From DATFVA01 sp963811905 (GTDB taxonomy: Bacteria > Bacteroidota > Ignavibacteria > Ignavibacteriales > Ignavibacteriaceae), in NCBI GenBank assembly GCA_963811905.1, contig CAWETK010000009.1, positions 248,001 through 312,000 on the forward strand: DNA of 64,000 nucleotides, in the 5' to 3' direction. Positions 52,340-59,861 of this stretch are shown here, one piece after another. How positions within the stretch are numbered: the stretch's first letter is position 1; the number at the start of each line of letters is the position of its first letter. A program made the position numbers and the translations under genes. The notes under the pieces were generated by a model that saw only the letters and a list, made by a program, of their open reading frames with translations, was not told the origin of the DNA and did not search any database.

Positions 52340-52498
52340 ATGAGCAAATTATCTATATTATCAGAATTGTGGCAGTTCCTTCGTGTAAGGAAAAAATGGT
52401 GGCTGGCACCGATTATAATATTTCTCATCCTTTTAGGAGGTTTGATTATACTTACTCAGGGTTCTGCGCTCGCACCTTTCATCTATGCGATCTTCTGA
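52340..52498 (+). CDS. DUF5989 family small membrane protein
   Basis: A 52-residue protein whose ATG directly abuts the SxtJ stop (TAAATG), so translation is likely coupled. Sequence plan: a short amphipathic start (LSILSELWQFLRVRKKWW) then one membrane helix (LAPIIIFLILLGGLIIL) and a short tail (TQGSALAPFIYAIF). The LWxFLRxRKKWWLxP start and GSAxAPFIY end are the DUF5989 pattern, normally found beside carbamoyltransferase/SxtJ genes. Function unknown. Confidence 0.8.
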   Translation: MSKLSILSELWQFLRVRKKWWLAPIIIFLILLGGLIILTQGSALAPFIYAIF

Positions 52499-52525
52499 AA
52501 TTATGTGGATGAATGATATATCGCT

Positions 52526-52672
52526 ATGACAGATAAAATTAAAATAAAAAAAGAGAAGAAGCGGATCCCGGTTCCTAAGAAACCGCCGAAAGTTGAAAAA
52601 GATACTAAGGCTTACGACCGGAAAAAAGAAAAGGACAGATTGCGTAAAAGTAAAAAGGACTCATCTATCTGA
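52526..52672 (+). CDS. Lys-rich microprotein of the carbamoyltransferase cassette
   Basis: A 48-residue, highly basic soluble peptide (about 20 Lys plus several Arg; MTDKIKIKKEKKRIPVPKKP...), 27 bp after the DUF5989 gene. No membrane helix or known domain; probably disordered. It may be a genuine small member of the operon, since the frame is intact and short linkers separate all four genes, but no homologous family is recognised. Confidence 0.5.
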   Translation: MTDKIKIKKEKKRIPVPKKPPKVEKDTKAYDRKKEKDRLRKSKKDSSI

Positions 52673-52690
52673 CTCCGTAAATTCTGTTAA

Positions 52691-52734
52691 TGACGATCGA
52701 ATGACAATCGGATAACAATTGAAAAACAATCGAA
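52691..52734. repeat. 11-bp degenerate tandem repeat, 4 units
   Basis: TGACGATCGAA, TGACAATCGGA, TAACAATTGAA, AAACAATCGAA, immediately upstream of the GT2 gene (start 52748). Consensus wrACAATCGAA. Confidence 0.75.
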
Positions 52735-52747
52735 TGCAGCAGTTTTA

Positions 52748-53557
52748 ATGTTTCATGCTTCAGTAATTATCTCGGTTTATAATAGGTTTGATTATCTGCA
52801 GCTTGTTCTGGCAGGACTTGAACGCCAGAGTCTCTGGGATTTTGAAGTAATAATAGCTGATGATGGCTCAAATGAAATATTTGTTGAACAATTAAAAGAA
52901 CTCATTCCCCTACTTCCATATCCTTTAATTCACGTTTGGCAAGAAGATAAAGGATTCAGAAAAAACAGGATATTAAATAAGGCTATTACCGCTGCACATT
53001 CCGATTATCTTATTTTTATGGACGGGGATTGCGTACCTCACTCAGCATTCCTGGATGAACATTCAAAGAACCGGAAGAAAGCTGTCTGTCTTACCGGAAG
53101 GAGAGTAAATCTCTCGGAAAAGATTACTAACCAGCTGACGCCGGGACTTATAAAAAAAGGATTTCTCGAAAGGAAAACTCTAAAACTTGTAATCGATGGG
53201 TTGTTCGGAAAGTCAGACTATGTTGAAAAAGGATTTTATGTCAGCAATAAAATTCTGCGAGAATTTCTTAATAAAAAAGTACGGGGACTTTTAGGGTGCA
53301 ACTTCTCCCTCTATAAAGAAGACCTCCTTAAAATCAATGGATTCGATGAAAGATATGAAGCCCCTTCAATAGGTGAAGATTCGGATATTCAATACAGGCT
53401 TGAACTTGCCGGCACAAAGGTCAAATCATTAAATAACATAGCAGTCCAGTATCATCTTTATCATAAACTCCAGGTAAGACCCCAGGAAAACCTTGATCTT
53501 TTTAACCGGGTGAAGGATTCGGGTCTGGCTTTTACACCTTTCGGAATAAAACATTAA
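52748..53557 (+). CDS. Family 2 glycosyltransferase
   Basis: A 269-residue GT-A fold sugar transferase. N-terminal SVIISVYNRFDYLQLVLAGLERQSLWDFEVIIADDGS (standard GT2 opening, first Asp pair), DXD-type motif FMDGDCVPHSAFLDEH, then a galactosyltransferase-like C-terminal region (GCNFSLYKEDLLKINGFDERYEAPSIGEDSDIQYRLELAG, split here by domain). No membrane helix. Its position behind the carbamoyltransferase cassette is suggestive of a shared glycan substrate, but the tandem repeat between them may carry its own promoter. Confidence 0.82.
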   Translation: MFHASVIISVYNRFDYLQLVLAGLERQSLWDFEVIIADDGSNEIFVEQLKELIPLLPYPLIHVWQEDKGFRKNRILNKAITAAHSDYLIFMDGDCVPHSAFLDEHSKNRKKAVCLTGRRVNLSEKITNQLTPGLIKKGFLERKTLKLVIDGLFGKSDYVEKGFYVSNKILREFLNKKVRGLLGCNFSLYKEDLLKINGFDERYEAPSIGEDSDIQYRLELAGTKVKSLNNIAVQYHLYHKLQVRPQENLDLFNRVKDSGLAFTPFGIKH

Positions 53558-53799
53558 TTCCCTTTTAGTTCTTTATAGAACTTCTTCATTTTCCTTCTGC
53601 TTTTGTATGTCTTTTCGGAATAGTTATAGGGATTATTGTCAGTTTTCTTTATTCGTAGAAATATGGCAACAAGTTGGATAATTCAATGATATAATGAACC
53701 TGAGAGAACTGCAGATATATTATTTATAGAGATAAAATATTGCATTTTACGTTCAAATATTAATTTCTATTTTCGGAAAACTTCAGGGAGGAATACAAG

Positions 53800-55383
53800 G
53801 TGAGATTTTTAAGCGGGTGTTTATTGGCAGCCATTTTTACTCAGGGGATATTTTCGCAATCTTATTATTTTTCAGATCAAACGGGTGCAAATGCCGGGAC
53901 AATCACTCAGGATATTTATTTAAGTCAGCTTGATACAAGCGCTTTTTCATCTAAATTTATATTTCAATATATGGTTCCTGTTGGCGGATATTTCGACAAG
54001 CCAGTTTCGGTTATGGATTATAATAAGGATGGATCTGTTGATTTCTTTGGAGCCTGGTACACAGATTCGTCATCAACGTACTATATGAAGCCCGCAATGG
54101 CTGAGAGAAATGCATTCACAGGGGATTATGAAATATCTTATTTTTTCCCCGATACCTCTTCCGATCTTGTAGCAACTGCCGATATAAATTCTGATGGTGA
54201 AATTGATTTTATTGTACAGGCAGTTGATAAAGGTGTTTTCTCCTCATTGCGATATTATACACGTAGCAGGATATCCGGTTATCCAGACTCTCTTTTGTTT
54301 CAGCAATATATGGATCCCGGACCTGACTTAAAGCCTGCTATAGGATACTTCGACGGTGATAGTCAGATAGACATGATTTTATACAATGACGGACTTGTGC
54401 CTGGCGGATGCGTTTCCTGTGCAGCATTTTATGAATATGAACCAAACCTTGCACAATTTGTATTGAATGATACAATATGTGTGGATAACCCTTTTAGAGA
54501 ATTTGCTGTTGATGATTATGATGAAGATGGTCACTACGAGTTTGTCACAGGATCGGACATTGATGCAGGTTCAAGTCTTTTAATGGAGTTTAAGAATCTT
54601 GGTAATAATAAATATTCGCTGACAGATTCACTTATTCTCCCTGTTCCCAACATGTATGTTTCCCGTTTGGGACATGATATTGATGGAGATGGGGTTGTAG
54701 AAGTATTTATGGCAGGACAAAAATATTTTCCTACTTATGCTCAATTATATTGGCTACAACACTATCAACAGGGGTTTTCAACTAAATTTATTCTTACCAT
54801 ATGGGGAATTGACTTTTTCTACCCGATATTCCTGGATTTATATGATGTTGATAGTGATGGTGTAGAAGAACTCGTATTCAATCTCAGCGATCATTTCCTT
54901 ATACTTAAATGGAGAAATGAAAAAAAAGAGTTCGAGATTTTATATTATTATCAACCCCCATATCATTATGTGATAAACTCGATTTATTTCTCAGATATCG
55001 ATAACAATTCAATACCCGAAATGTTTGTAAGTATGATACGGGAAGAACAACCGAGTGTAATAACTTATGTGTATAAGAATAATTATTTAACATATGCAGT
55101 TAATGATAATCAGGTGCCGGGGAGTCTGAATTTAATACAGAATTATCCCAATCCCTTCAATCCGACTACAACTATAAGCTATCAGGTAGGAAATACGGGT
55201 TTCGTTTCTCTTTGTATATATAATTTGCTCGGAGAAAAAGTGGAAACGGCAGTCAGTGAAGTTAAGGTTGCAGGTACTTATAAAGTTCGATTCGACGGAA
55301 CAAATTTGCCGAGTGGTGTATATTTTTATCAATTAGTTCAGAAAGACAAGGTTCTAACAAAAAAGATGTTATTATTAAGATAG
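53800..55383 (+). CDS. VCBS/FG-GAP repeat secreted protein with T9SS sorting domain
   Basis: A 527-residue secreted protein starting at GTG 53800, chosen for the AGGGAGG ribosome site 9 bases before it. Signal peptide MRFLSGCLLAAIFTQGIFSQ. The mature part is a beta-propeller of FG-GAP/VCBS-type repeats with calcium-loop motifs (VMDYNKDGSVDFFG, TADINSDGEIDFIVQ, YFDGDSQIDMI, DYDEDGHYEFV, DIDGDGVVEVFM, DVDSDGVEELVF, DIDNNSIPEMFV). The T9SS tail LIQNYPNPFNPTTTISYQVG...SGVYFYQLVQ follows. Likely a surface-exposed adhesion or recognition protein; no catalytic domain is seen. Confidence 0.82.
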   Translation: MRFLSGCLLAAIFTQGIFSQSYYFSDQTGANAGTITQDIYLSQLDTSAFSSKFIFQYMVPVGGYFDKPVSVMDYNKDGSVDFFGAWYTDSSSTYYMKPAMAERNAFTGDYEISYFFPDTSSDLVATADINSDGEIDFIVQAVDKGVFSSLRYYTRSRISGYPDSLLFQQYMDPGPDLKPAIGYFDGDSQIDMILYNDGLVPGGCVSCAAFYEYEPNLAQFVLNDTICVDNPFREFAVDDYDEDGHYEFVTGSDIDAGSSLLMEFKNLGNNKYSLTDSLILPVPNMYVSRLGHDIDGDGVVEVFMAGQKYFPTYAQLYWLQHYQQGFSTKFILTIWGIDFFYPIFLDLYDVDSDGVEELVFNLSDHFLILKWRNEKKEFEILYYYQPPYHYVINSIYFSDIDNNSIPEMFVSMIREEQPSVITYVYKNNYLTYAVNDNQVPGSLNLIQNYPNPFNPTTTISYQVGNTGFVSLCIYNLLGEKVETAVSEVKVAGTYKVRFDGTNLPSGVYFYQLVQKDKVLTKKMLLLR

Positions 55384-55620
55384 TTGATTGGATCAAAACT
55401 ATCCTAATTAAATGAATTATTTGAATGATTTCTAACTTTGCTGGCGGCTTCGATATCGACTGAGTTGATTCCGTCCACTATTATGATGCTCTAAGTTTGT
55501 CTTGGACAGTCTGGATTCTATAAAATCTGAATATTTGTAAAAAAACATTTGCATAATTTGTCTTCCCACCTTATATTCACAGTCATATTTTCAAGAATAA
55601 CTAAATAATTAAGGTAATAA

Positions 55621-56070
55621 GTGGTTGATGCATTAGATATTAAGATCCTCGATATTCTTCAGAAAAATGGAAGAACTAAGAGAAACCAGGTTGCGGAGGA
55701 AGTCGGGCTATCTATTCCATCAGTAAGTGAGAGACTAAAGAAGCTTGAGGAAAACGGAGTAATTGAAGGCTACTTTGCCAGGCTGAATAAAAAGGCATTC
55801 GGTTTTGATATTATGGCATATATACTCGTAATGATGGAATCTTCCAAACATTATAAAACCCTTTTAAATAAAGTTGATCATATCCCGGAAATTCTTGAGT
55901 GCCACTCGGTGCTCGGAGAAGGTTCCCATCTATTGAAGGCACTGACCAAAAACACAGAGTCGCTTGAGAAACTGCTTGGCGAGATACAATCATGGCCGGG
56001 AGTAATGGCTACCAAGACGACATTTGTATTATCGACTATAAAAGAAACAACTGTTTTAGATATCAAATAA
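55621..56070 (+). CDS. Lrp/AsnC-family transcriptional regulator
   Basis: A 149-residue feast/famine regulator starting at GTG 55621. The winged helix-turn-helix lies at residues 3-50 (ALDIKILDILQKNGRTKRNQVAEEVGLSIPSVSERLKKLEENGVIEGY, split here only for naming). The alpha/beta RAM ligand-binding domain follows (FDIMAYILVMM ... EILECHSVLGEGSHLLKALTKN). It lies 20 bp upstream of glnA in the same direction, so it is probably co-transcribed with, and may control, glutamine synthetase in response to an amino acid. Confidence 0.88.
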   Translation: MVDALDIKILDILQKNGRTKRNQVAEEVGLSIPSVSERLKKLEENGVIEGYFARLNKKAFGFDIMAYILVMMESSKHYKTLLNKVDHIPEILECHSVLGEGSHLLKALTKNTESLEKLLGEIQSWPGVMATKTTFVLSTIKETTVLDIK

Positions 56071-56090
56071 AAATATTATAAAGGAGCATT

Positions 56091-57518
56091 ATGGCAAAAA
56101 CAAATTCCCCTGTTGACAACGTACTGAAGTACATAAAGGACAAAAAGATCGCATTTGTCGATATGAAGTTTATGGATTTTCCCGGCCAGTGGCAGCATTT
56201 TACAGTGCCCTCGTCTCAGCTCGAAAGCAGTTCATTTGACGACGGGTTTGGATTTGATGGATCGTCGATAAGGGGATGGAAAGCAATAAATGAATCAGAT
56301 ATGCTTATTATTCCCGATCCCAACACAATGTTTCTTGATCCTTTTATTGAAGCTCCGACGATAAGCCTTATCTGCGATGTTTATGAACCTGCGACAAAAG
56401 AAAAATATTCAAGGTGTCCGCGGAACATCGCACAGAAAGCTACTGCGTATCTCAATTCAACTGGTATTGCAGATACGGTTTACTATGGTCCCGAAGCCGA
56501 GTTTTTTGTTTTTGATGATGTGAGGTTCGACTCCCAGCCTAACGGCAGTTTTTATATGGTTGATTCCGTTGAGGGCAGATGGAACAGCGGAAGGGAAGAG
56601 AACCCTAACCTCGGTTATAAACCAAGGTATAAGGAAGGATATTTTCCTGTTCCCCCTACTGATGCATTGATGGATCTAAGGAATGAGATGGTATTAAATC
56701 TAATAAATTGCGGAGTGGATGTAGAAGCTCAGCACCACGAGGTAGCAAGCGGGGGACAGTGTGAAATCGACTTGCGCTTCCAGCCTCTTGTAAGAGCTGC
56801 AGATCAGCTGCTTATGTTTAAGTATATTGTTAAGAATACTGCTAAGATGAATAATAAAACGGTGACATATATGCCGAAACCGGTTTTCGGTGATAACGGC
56901 AGCGGAATGCATGTTCATACAAGTCTGTGGAAAAAAGGAAAACCTCTTTTCGCAGGAACAGGTTATGCGGGATTAAGTGAAACAGGACTTTATTTTATAG
57001 GCGGACTCCTTAAGCACGCTGCTTCACTGCTTGCATTTACAAACCCGACCACAAATTCTTATAAAAGATTAGTCCCGGGATTTGAAGCCCCTGTTAACCT
57101 GGCTTATTCCCAAAGAAACAGAAGTGCATCTATCAGGATACCGATGTACTCAACAAGTCCAAAAGCTAAAAGAGTTGAGTTCCGTTGTCCTGATCCGTCT
57201 TGTAACCCTTATCTCGCATTTTCTGCTATGCTTATGGCAGGACTTGATGGAATAATAAACAGGATTGATCCCGGTGAACCTCTCGATAAAGATATTTACG
57301 ATATGCCGCCGGAAGAACTTGCAAATGTACCCTCAACTCCGGGAAGTCTGGGTGAGGCATTAAAATCTCTTGCTGCCGATCATGAATATTTACTGAAGGG
57401 CGATGTCTTCACCGAGGATGTAATAGAAACCTGGATAAAGTACAAGATAGATAAAGAAATTAAACCTATGGCCCTGCAGCCCCACCCCTATGAGTTTGCT
57501 TTGTATTATGATGTGTAA
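56091..57518 (+). CDS. glnA: Glutamine synthetase, type I
   Basis: ATP-dependent glutamate-ammonia ligase, 475 residues, the dodecameric type I length. N-terminal beta-grasp (KIAFVDMKFMDFPGQWQHFTVP), GFDGSSIRGWKAINESDM, the metal/ATP sites PEAEFFVFDDVRFD and VEAQHHEVASGGQCEIDLRF, VFGDNGSGMHVHTSLWK, latch RLVPGFEAPVNLAYSQRNRSASIRIP, and RVEFRCPDPSCNPYLAF. Tyr403 in DKDIYDMPPEE matches the adenylylation tyrosine of GSI-beta, so covalent regulation is possible if an adenylyltransferase exists. AAGGAG ribosome site. It is preceded by an Lrp-type regulator. Confidence 0.95.
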   Translation: MAKTNSPVDNVLKYIKDKKIAFVDMKFMDFPGQWQHFTVPSSQLESSSFDDGFGFDGSSIRGWKAINESDMLIIPDPNTMFLDPFIEAPTISLICDVYEPATKEKYSRCPRNIAQKATAYLNSTGIADTVYYGPEAEFFVFDDVRFDSQPNGSFYMVDSVEGRWNSGREENPNLGYKPRYKEGYFPVPPTDALMDLRNEMVLNLINCGVDVEAQHHEVASGGQCEIDLRFQPLVRAADQLLMFKYIVKNTAKMNNKTVTYMPKPVFGDNGSGMHVHTSLWKKGKPLFAGTGYAGLSETGLYFIGGLLKHAASLLAFTNPTTNSYKRLVPGFEAPVNLAYSQRNRSASIRIPMYSTSPKAKRVEFRCPDPSCNPYLAFSAMLMAGLDGIINRIDPGEPLDKDIYDMPPEELANVPSTPGSLGEALKSLAADHEYLLKGDVFTEDVIETWIKYKIDKEIKPMALQPHPYEFALYYDV

Positions 57519-57652
57519 TAAGCAGCATATGACCCAATTGCCGCCGTATTACCTGGGCCATTTGGAATACTACTTTATCAAAACTCTTTGATGATTTGCT
57601 GTGTGCGTCTTGACCGCGGGAAGCGGCTTTTGATGCCGGCTTGAGAGATGAT

Positions 57653-57669
57653 TGCTGTTCCCAACAGCA
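57653..57669. repeat. Short perfect hairpin after glnA
   Basis: TGCTGTT-CCC-AACAGCA, between the convergent glnA and methyltransferase genes, with a smaller CCGC/GCGG hairpin followed by CTTTT at 57614-57630. One or both may end the glnA transcript. Confidence 0.45.
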
Positions 57670-57681
57670 GGTCATTATACT

Positions 57682-59013
57682 TTAGATACACTGACCATAA
57701 CTGCCTATATCTTTTTTTATGGTGCCTCCTTCAAGGTAAACCTTTAATTCATCCTGATTTTCCAGCTGGTAAATACTTTTAGTGATTGAATCACCTAACA
57801 CCTGTGCGGCATTCGTATGCAGTACTATCTCATTATTCCTGTCAGTCGTTCCGAATTTAATGCCTATTCTTTCAAACATACCGGGGTTATCATCATGCCA
57901 GTTTTCTGCGAGAAAGAAAATATCATTATTTCTGAAATAATACCGGTACCGGTTGAATACTTCTTTTTTGATCCCGAAAATTGATGAGAGTTTTTCCAGT
58001 TTTGCTGCCAGTTCCTTTGATCCCGGTCTCAGAAACCTTATATCCTTTTTTCTAATGTGAACCTGTTCAGGCGGCTCTGTCTCATCTGTCTTCCTGAGTT
58101 TTATTAAAAAGAAACCCTCCGAACCGGCTGCCCAGGGCAGTATCCTTTTTGCTCTTTTTAATTCCGGGTTGAGATTTTTGTCTTTGTAAGATGTTATCCC
58201 ATTCTCAGCCTCAAAAGGTAGTTCTATATCCATAACCTCTACAGGATATTTCCTGAGGACAGTATCAAGTACCATCTCGTTTTCTTCGACGGTAAGCGTG
58301 CAGGTTGAATAAACTATTTCTCCTCCCGGTCTTGCCATCTTTACAGCAGCTATCAATAATTTAAGCTGCAGTTCACCTAGCCTTTCTGCTCTTTCAATTG
58401 ACCACCAGTCGCTCACCTCTCCTTTTTTCTGTATTATCCCCAGTCCGCTGCAAGGCGCATCTACAAGGATTTTATCGAAATATCCGGCATAGGTTTTACT
58501 CAGCAGTTCTCCTTTGGAATGTATCACGCCTGCATTTACAAGATTCATTCGTTCGATATTGAATACAAGCATTCTGACCCTGTCATTCTGAATTTCATTG
58601 GAAATCAGGGTCCCGCGGTTATTCATAAGTTCGCCAAGTCCGGTTGTTTTGGAGCCGGGAGCGGCACAGAGATCAAGTACAATGTCTTCATCAGATGGAT
58701 TCAGGATCAGCGGCGGCAGCATTGAAGAGAGACTCTGAATATAATACCATCCTGAAATATGCTCTATAGTTTTACCAAGCAAAGAACCCGGATCATCTTT
58801 TATTCTTAATGCATTTGGTATCTCTTTAATTATTTCTGAAGAGATCCCATAATTAGTATTAAGAACCGTCTTTACTTCATCAATCGATGTTTTGAGAGAA
58901 TTAACCCGGATGAACTTTTCAGGCTCACCTGCTACAAATTCATCATACCTCTGAGCTGCGGCTTCACCAAATAGTGAACTTAAATAATTATAAATATTTT
59001 CGCTCAGATTCAT
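57682..59013 (-). CDS. RsmB/RsmF-type rRNA m5C methyltransferase
   Basis: S-adenosylmethionine-dependent RNA cytosine-C5 methyltransferase of the NOP2/NSUN/RsmB-RsmF family, 443 residues. N-terminal recognition segment (FIRVNSLKTSIDEVKTVL), SAM motif I LDLCAAPGSKTTGLGELM, motif with ISNEIQNDRVRMLVFN, catalytic motif IV VDAPCSGLGIIQKKGEV (with DWW following) and motif VI VYSTCTLTVEENEMVLD with the second active-site Cys. The C-terminal 120 residues form a PUA-like extension, as in RsmF (YebU). Last gene of the tight bshA operon; it begins directly after the unknown gene with no spacer. The exact rRNA target is uncertain. Confidence 0.87.
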   Translation of the reverse strand: MNLSENIYNYLSSLFGEAAAQRYDEFVAGEPEKFIRVNSLKTSIDEVKTVLNTNYGISSEIIKEIPNALRIKDDPGSLLGKTIEHISGWYYIQSLSSMLPPLILNPSDEDIVLDLCAAPGSKTTGLGELMNNRGTLISNEIQNDRVRMLVFNIERMNLVNAGVIHSKGELLSKTYAGYFDKILVDAPCSGLGIIQKKGEVSDWWSIERAERLGELQLKLLIAAVKMARPGGEIVYSTCTLTVEENEMVLDTVLRKYPVEVMDIELPFEAENGITSYKDKNLNPELKRAKRILPWAAGSEGFFLIKLRKTDETEPPEQVHIRKKDIRFLRPGSKELAAKLEKLSSIFGIKKEVFNRYRYYFRNNDIFFLAENWHDDNPGMFERIGIKFGTTDRNNEIVLHTNAAQVLGDSITKSIYQLENQDELKVYLEGGTIKKDIGSYGQCI

Positions 59014-59442
59014 TTATAGTCTGTTGAGATTTAATATTCTGAAAACTTCGTTTACTGCAGATGCGGCATCCTTATTCTCAGGAAACAATTTCCTGTAATC
59101 CTTCTCTAACTGCTTTAATTTCTGGTCGAGGTACTTTTCATAATCCCTTACAACTAATTCAACGTTTTTATCATCAGTCGGGATTTTTATCTCCCGGTCT
59201 TTATTCCTTCCGGCATAAACAAGGTACTTAGCCTTTATGATAGTATCTGTGTGACAGAATGACGCTCCCCTGGTTGTTATAACCTCATAAGATCCAAAAA
59301 ATTCATTTCCGATAACCAGGGTTTCTGAAGGCAATGTGAAGCTGCTGAGATCACAGGGGAATAAAAAATCTTCGGGGAATTTTTTTATTCCTTCATCTGT
59401 AATCTGCTTAATCTTTAAAGATATGAATTCTCTGGAATTCAA
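59014..59442 (-). CDS. Unknown protein in the bshA operon
   Basis: A 142-residue soluble protein that I do not recognise. The N-terminal two thirds look like mixed beta strands (SSFTLPSETLVIGNEFFGSYEVITTRGASFCHTDTIIKAKYLVYAG, quoted here only as a region at residues 33-77). The last 45 residues are helical and charged (VRDYEKYLDQKLKQLEKDYRKLF). No signal peptide, membrane helix or obvious catalytic motif, apart from one Cys-His pair (SFCHTD). The gene is 2 bp after the deoxyribosyltransferase-like gene and abuts the methyltransferase gene, so expression is coupled with both. Confidence 0.65.
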   Translation of the reverse strand: MNSREFISLKIKQITDEGIKKFPEDFLFPCDLSSFTLPSETLVIGNEFFGSYEVITTRGASFCHTDTIIKAKYLVYAGRNKDREIKIPTDDKNVELVVRDYEKYLDQKLKQLEKDYRKLFPENKDAASAVNEVFRILNLNRL

Positions 59443-59444
59443 AA

Positions 59445-59861
59445 TCAGGCTTGCTGTTTCAGAAAACTTTTTATGAGTTCGCTGAGTTCTGTTTTATTGT
59501 TGTAGGACTTAACATATAATAATTCTGAATCGCATCCGGTTATCATTGCAGATACTTTCTCAACATCTGCATCATACAAAGCCAGCACAGGAATTTCCCT
59601 CATATATAATGCATAGGAAATTTCAAATCCTACTCCGAGACTTGGACCTGAAATTTCGGCTATCATTAAACTGCTTTTTTCAATCCATTTAATGTCGCGT
59701 TGAAATACCTGCTTTTCATTTAACGGGAAAGCAGCCTTGAATTCAGGGTTCAGTTCAGATAGAGCAGAGTGTCCATCCTTTTTAACGATTTCTATTATTT
59801 CCTGGTAACTCTCCTTGTAGGAGGAATCTCCCTTTATAGCGCCTGCGCAGTATACTATCAT
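59445..59861 (-). CDS. Nucleoside 2-deoxyribosyltransferase-like protein
   Basis: A 138-residue protein of the nucleoside 2-deoxyribosyltransferase / DNPH1 (deoxynucleotide N-glycosidase) superfamily. N-terminal strand MIVYCAGAIKGD with the glycine-rich loop, FQRDIKWIEKSSLMIAEISGPSLGVGFEISYAL containing the expected Asp and the catalytic Glu in GVGFEISYA, then a short Rossmann-like end (REIPVLALYD). Likely removes or exchanges bases of deoxynucleosides or their monophosphates. Its start overlaps the bshA stop by 4 bp, so translation is coupled. Substrate not certain. Confidence 0.78.
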   Translation of the reverse strand: MIVYCAGAIKGDSSYKESYQEIIEIVKKDGHSALSELNPEFKAAFPLNEKQVFQRDIKWIEKSSLMIAEISGPSLGVGFEISYALYMREIPVLALYDADVEKVSAMITGCDSELLYVKSYNNKTELSELIKSFLKQQA

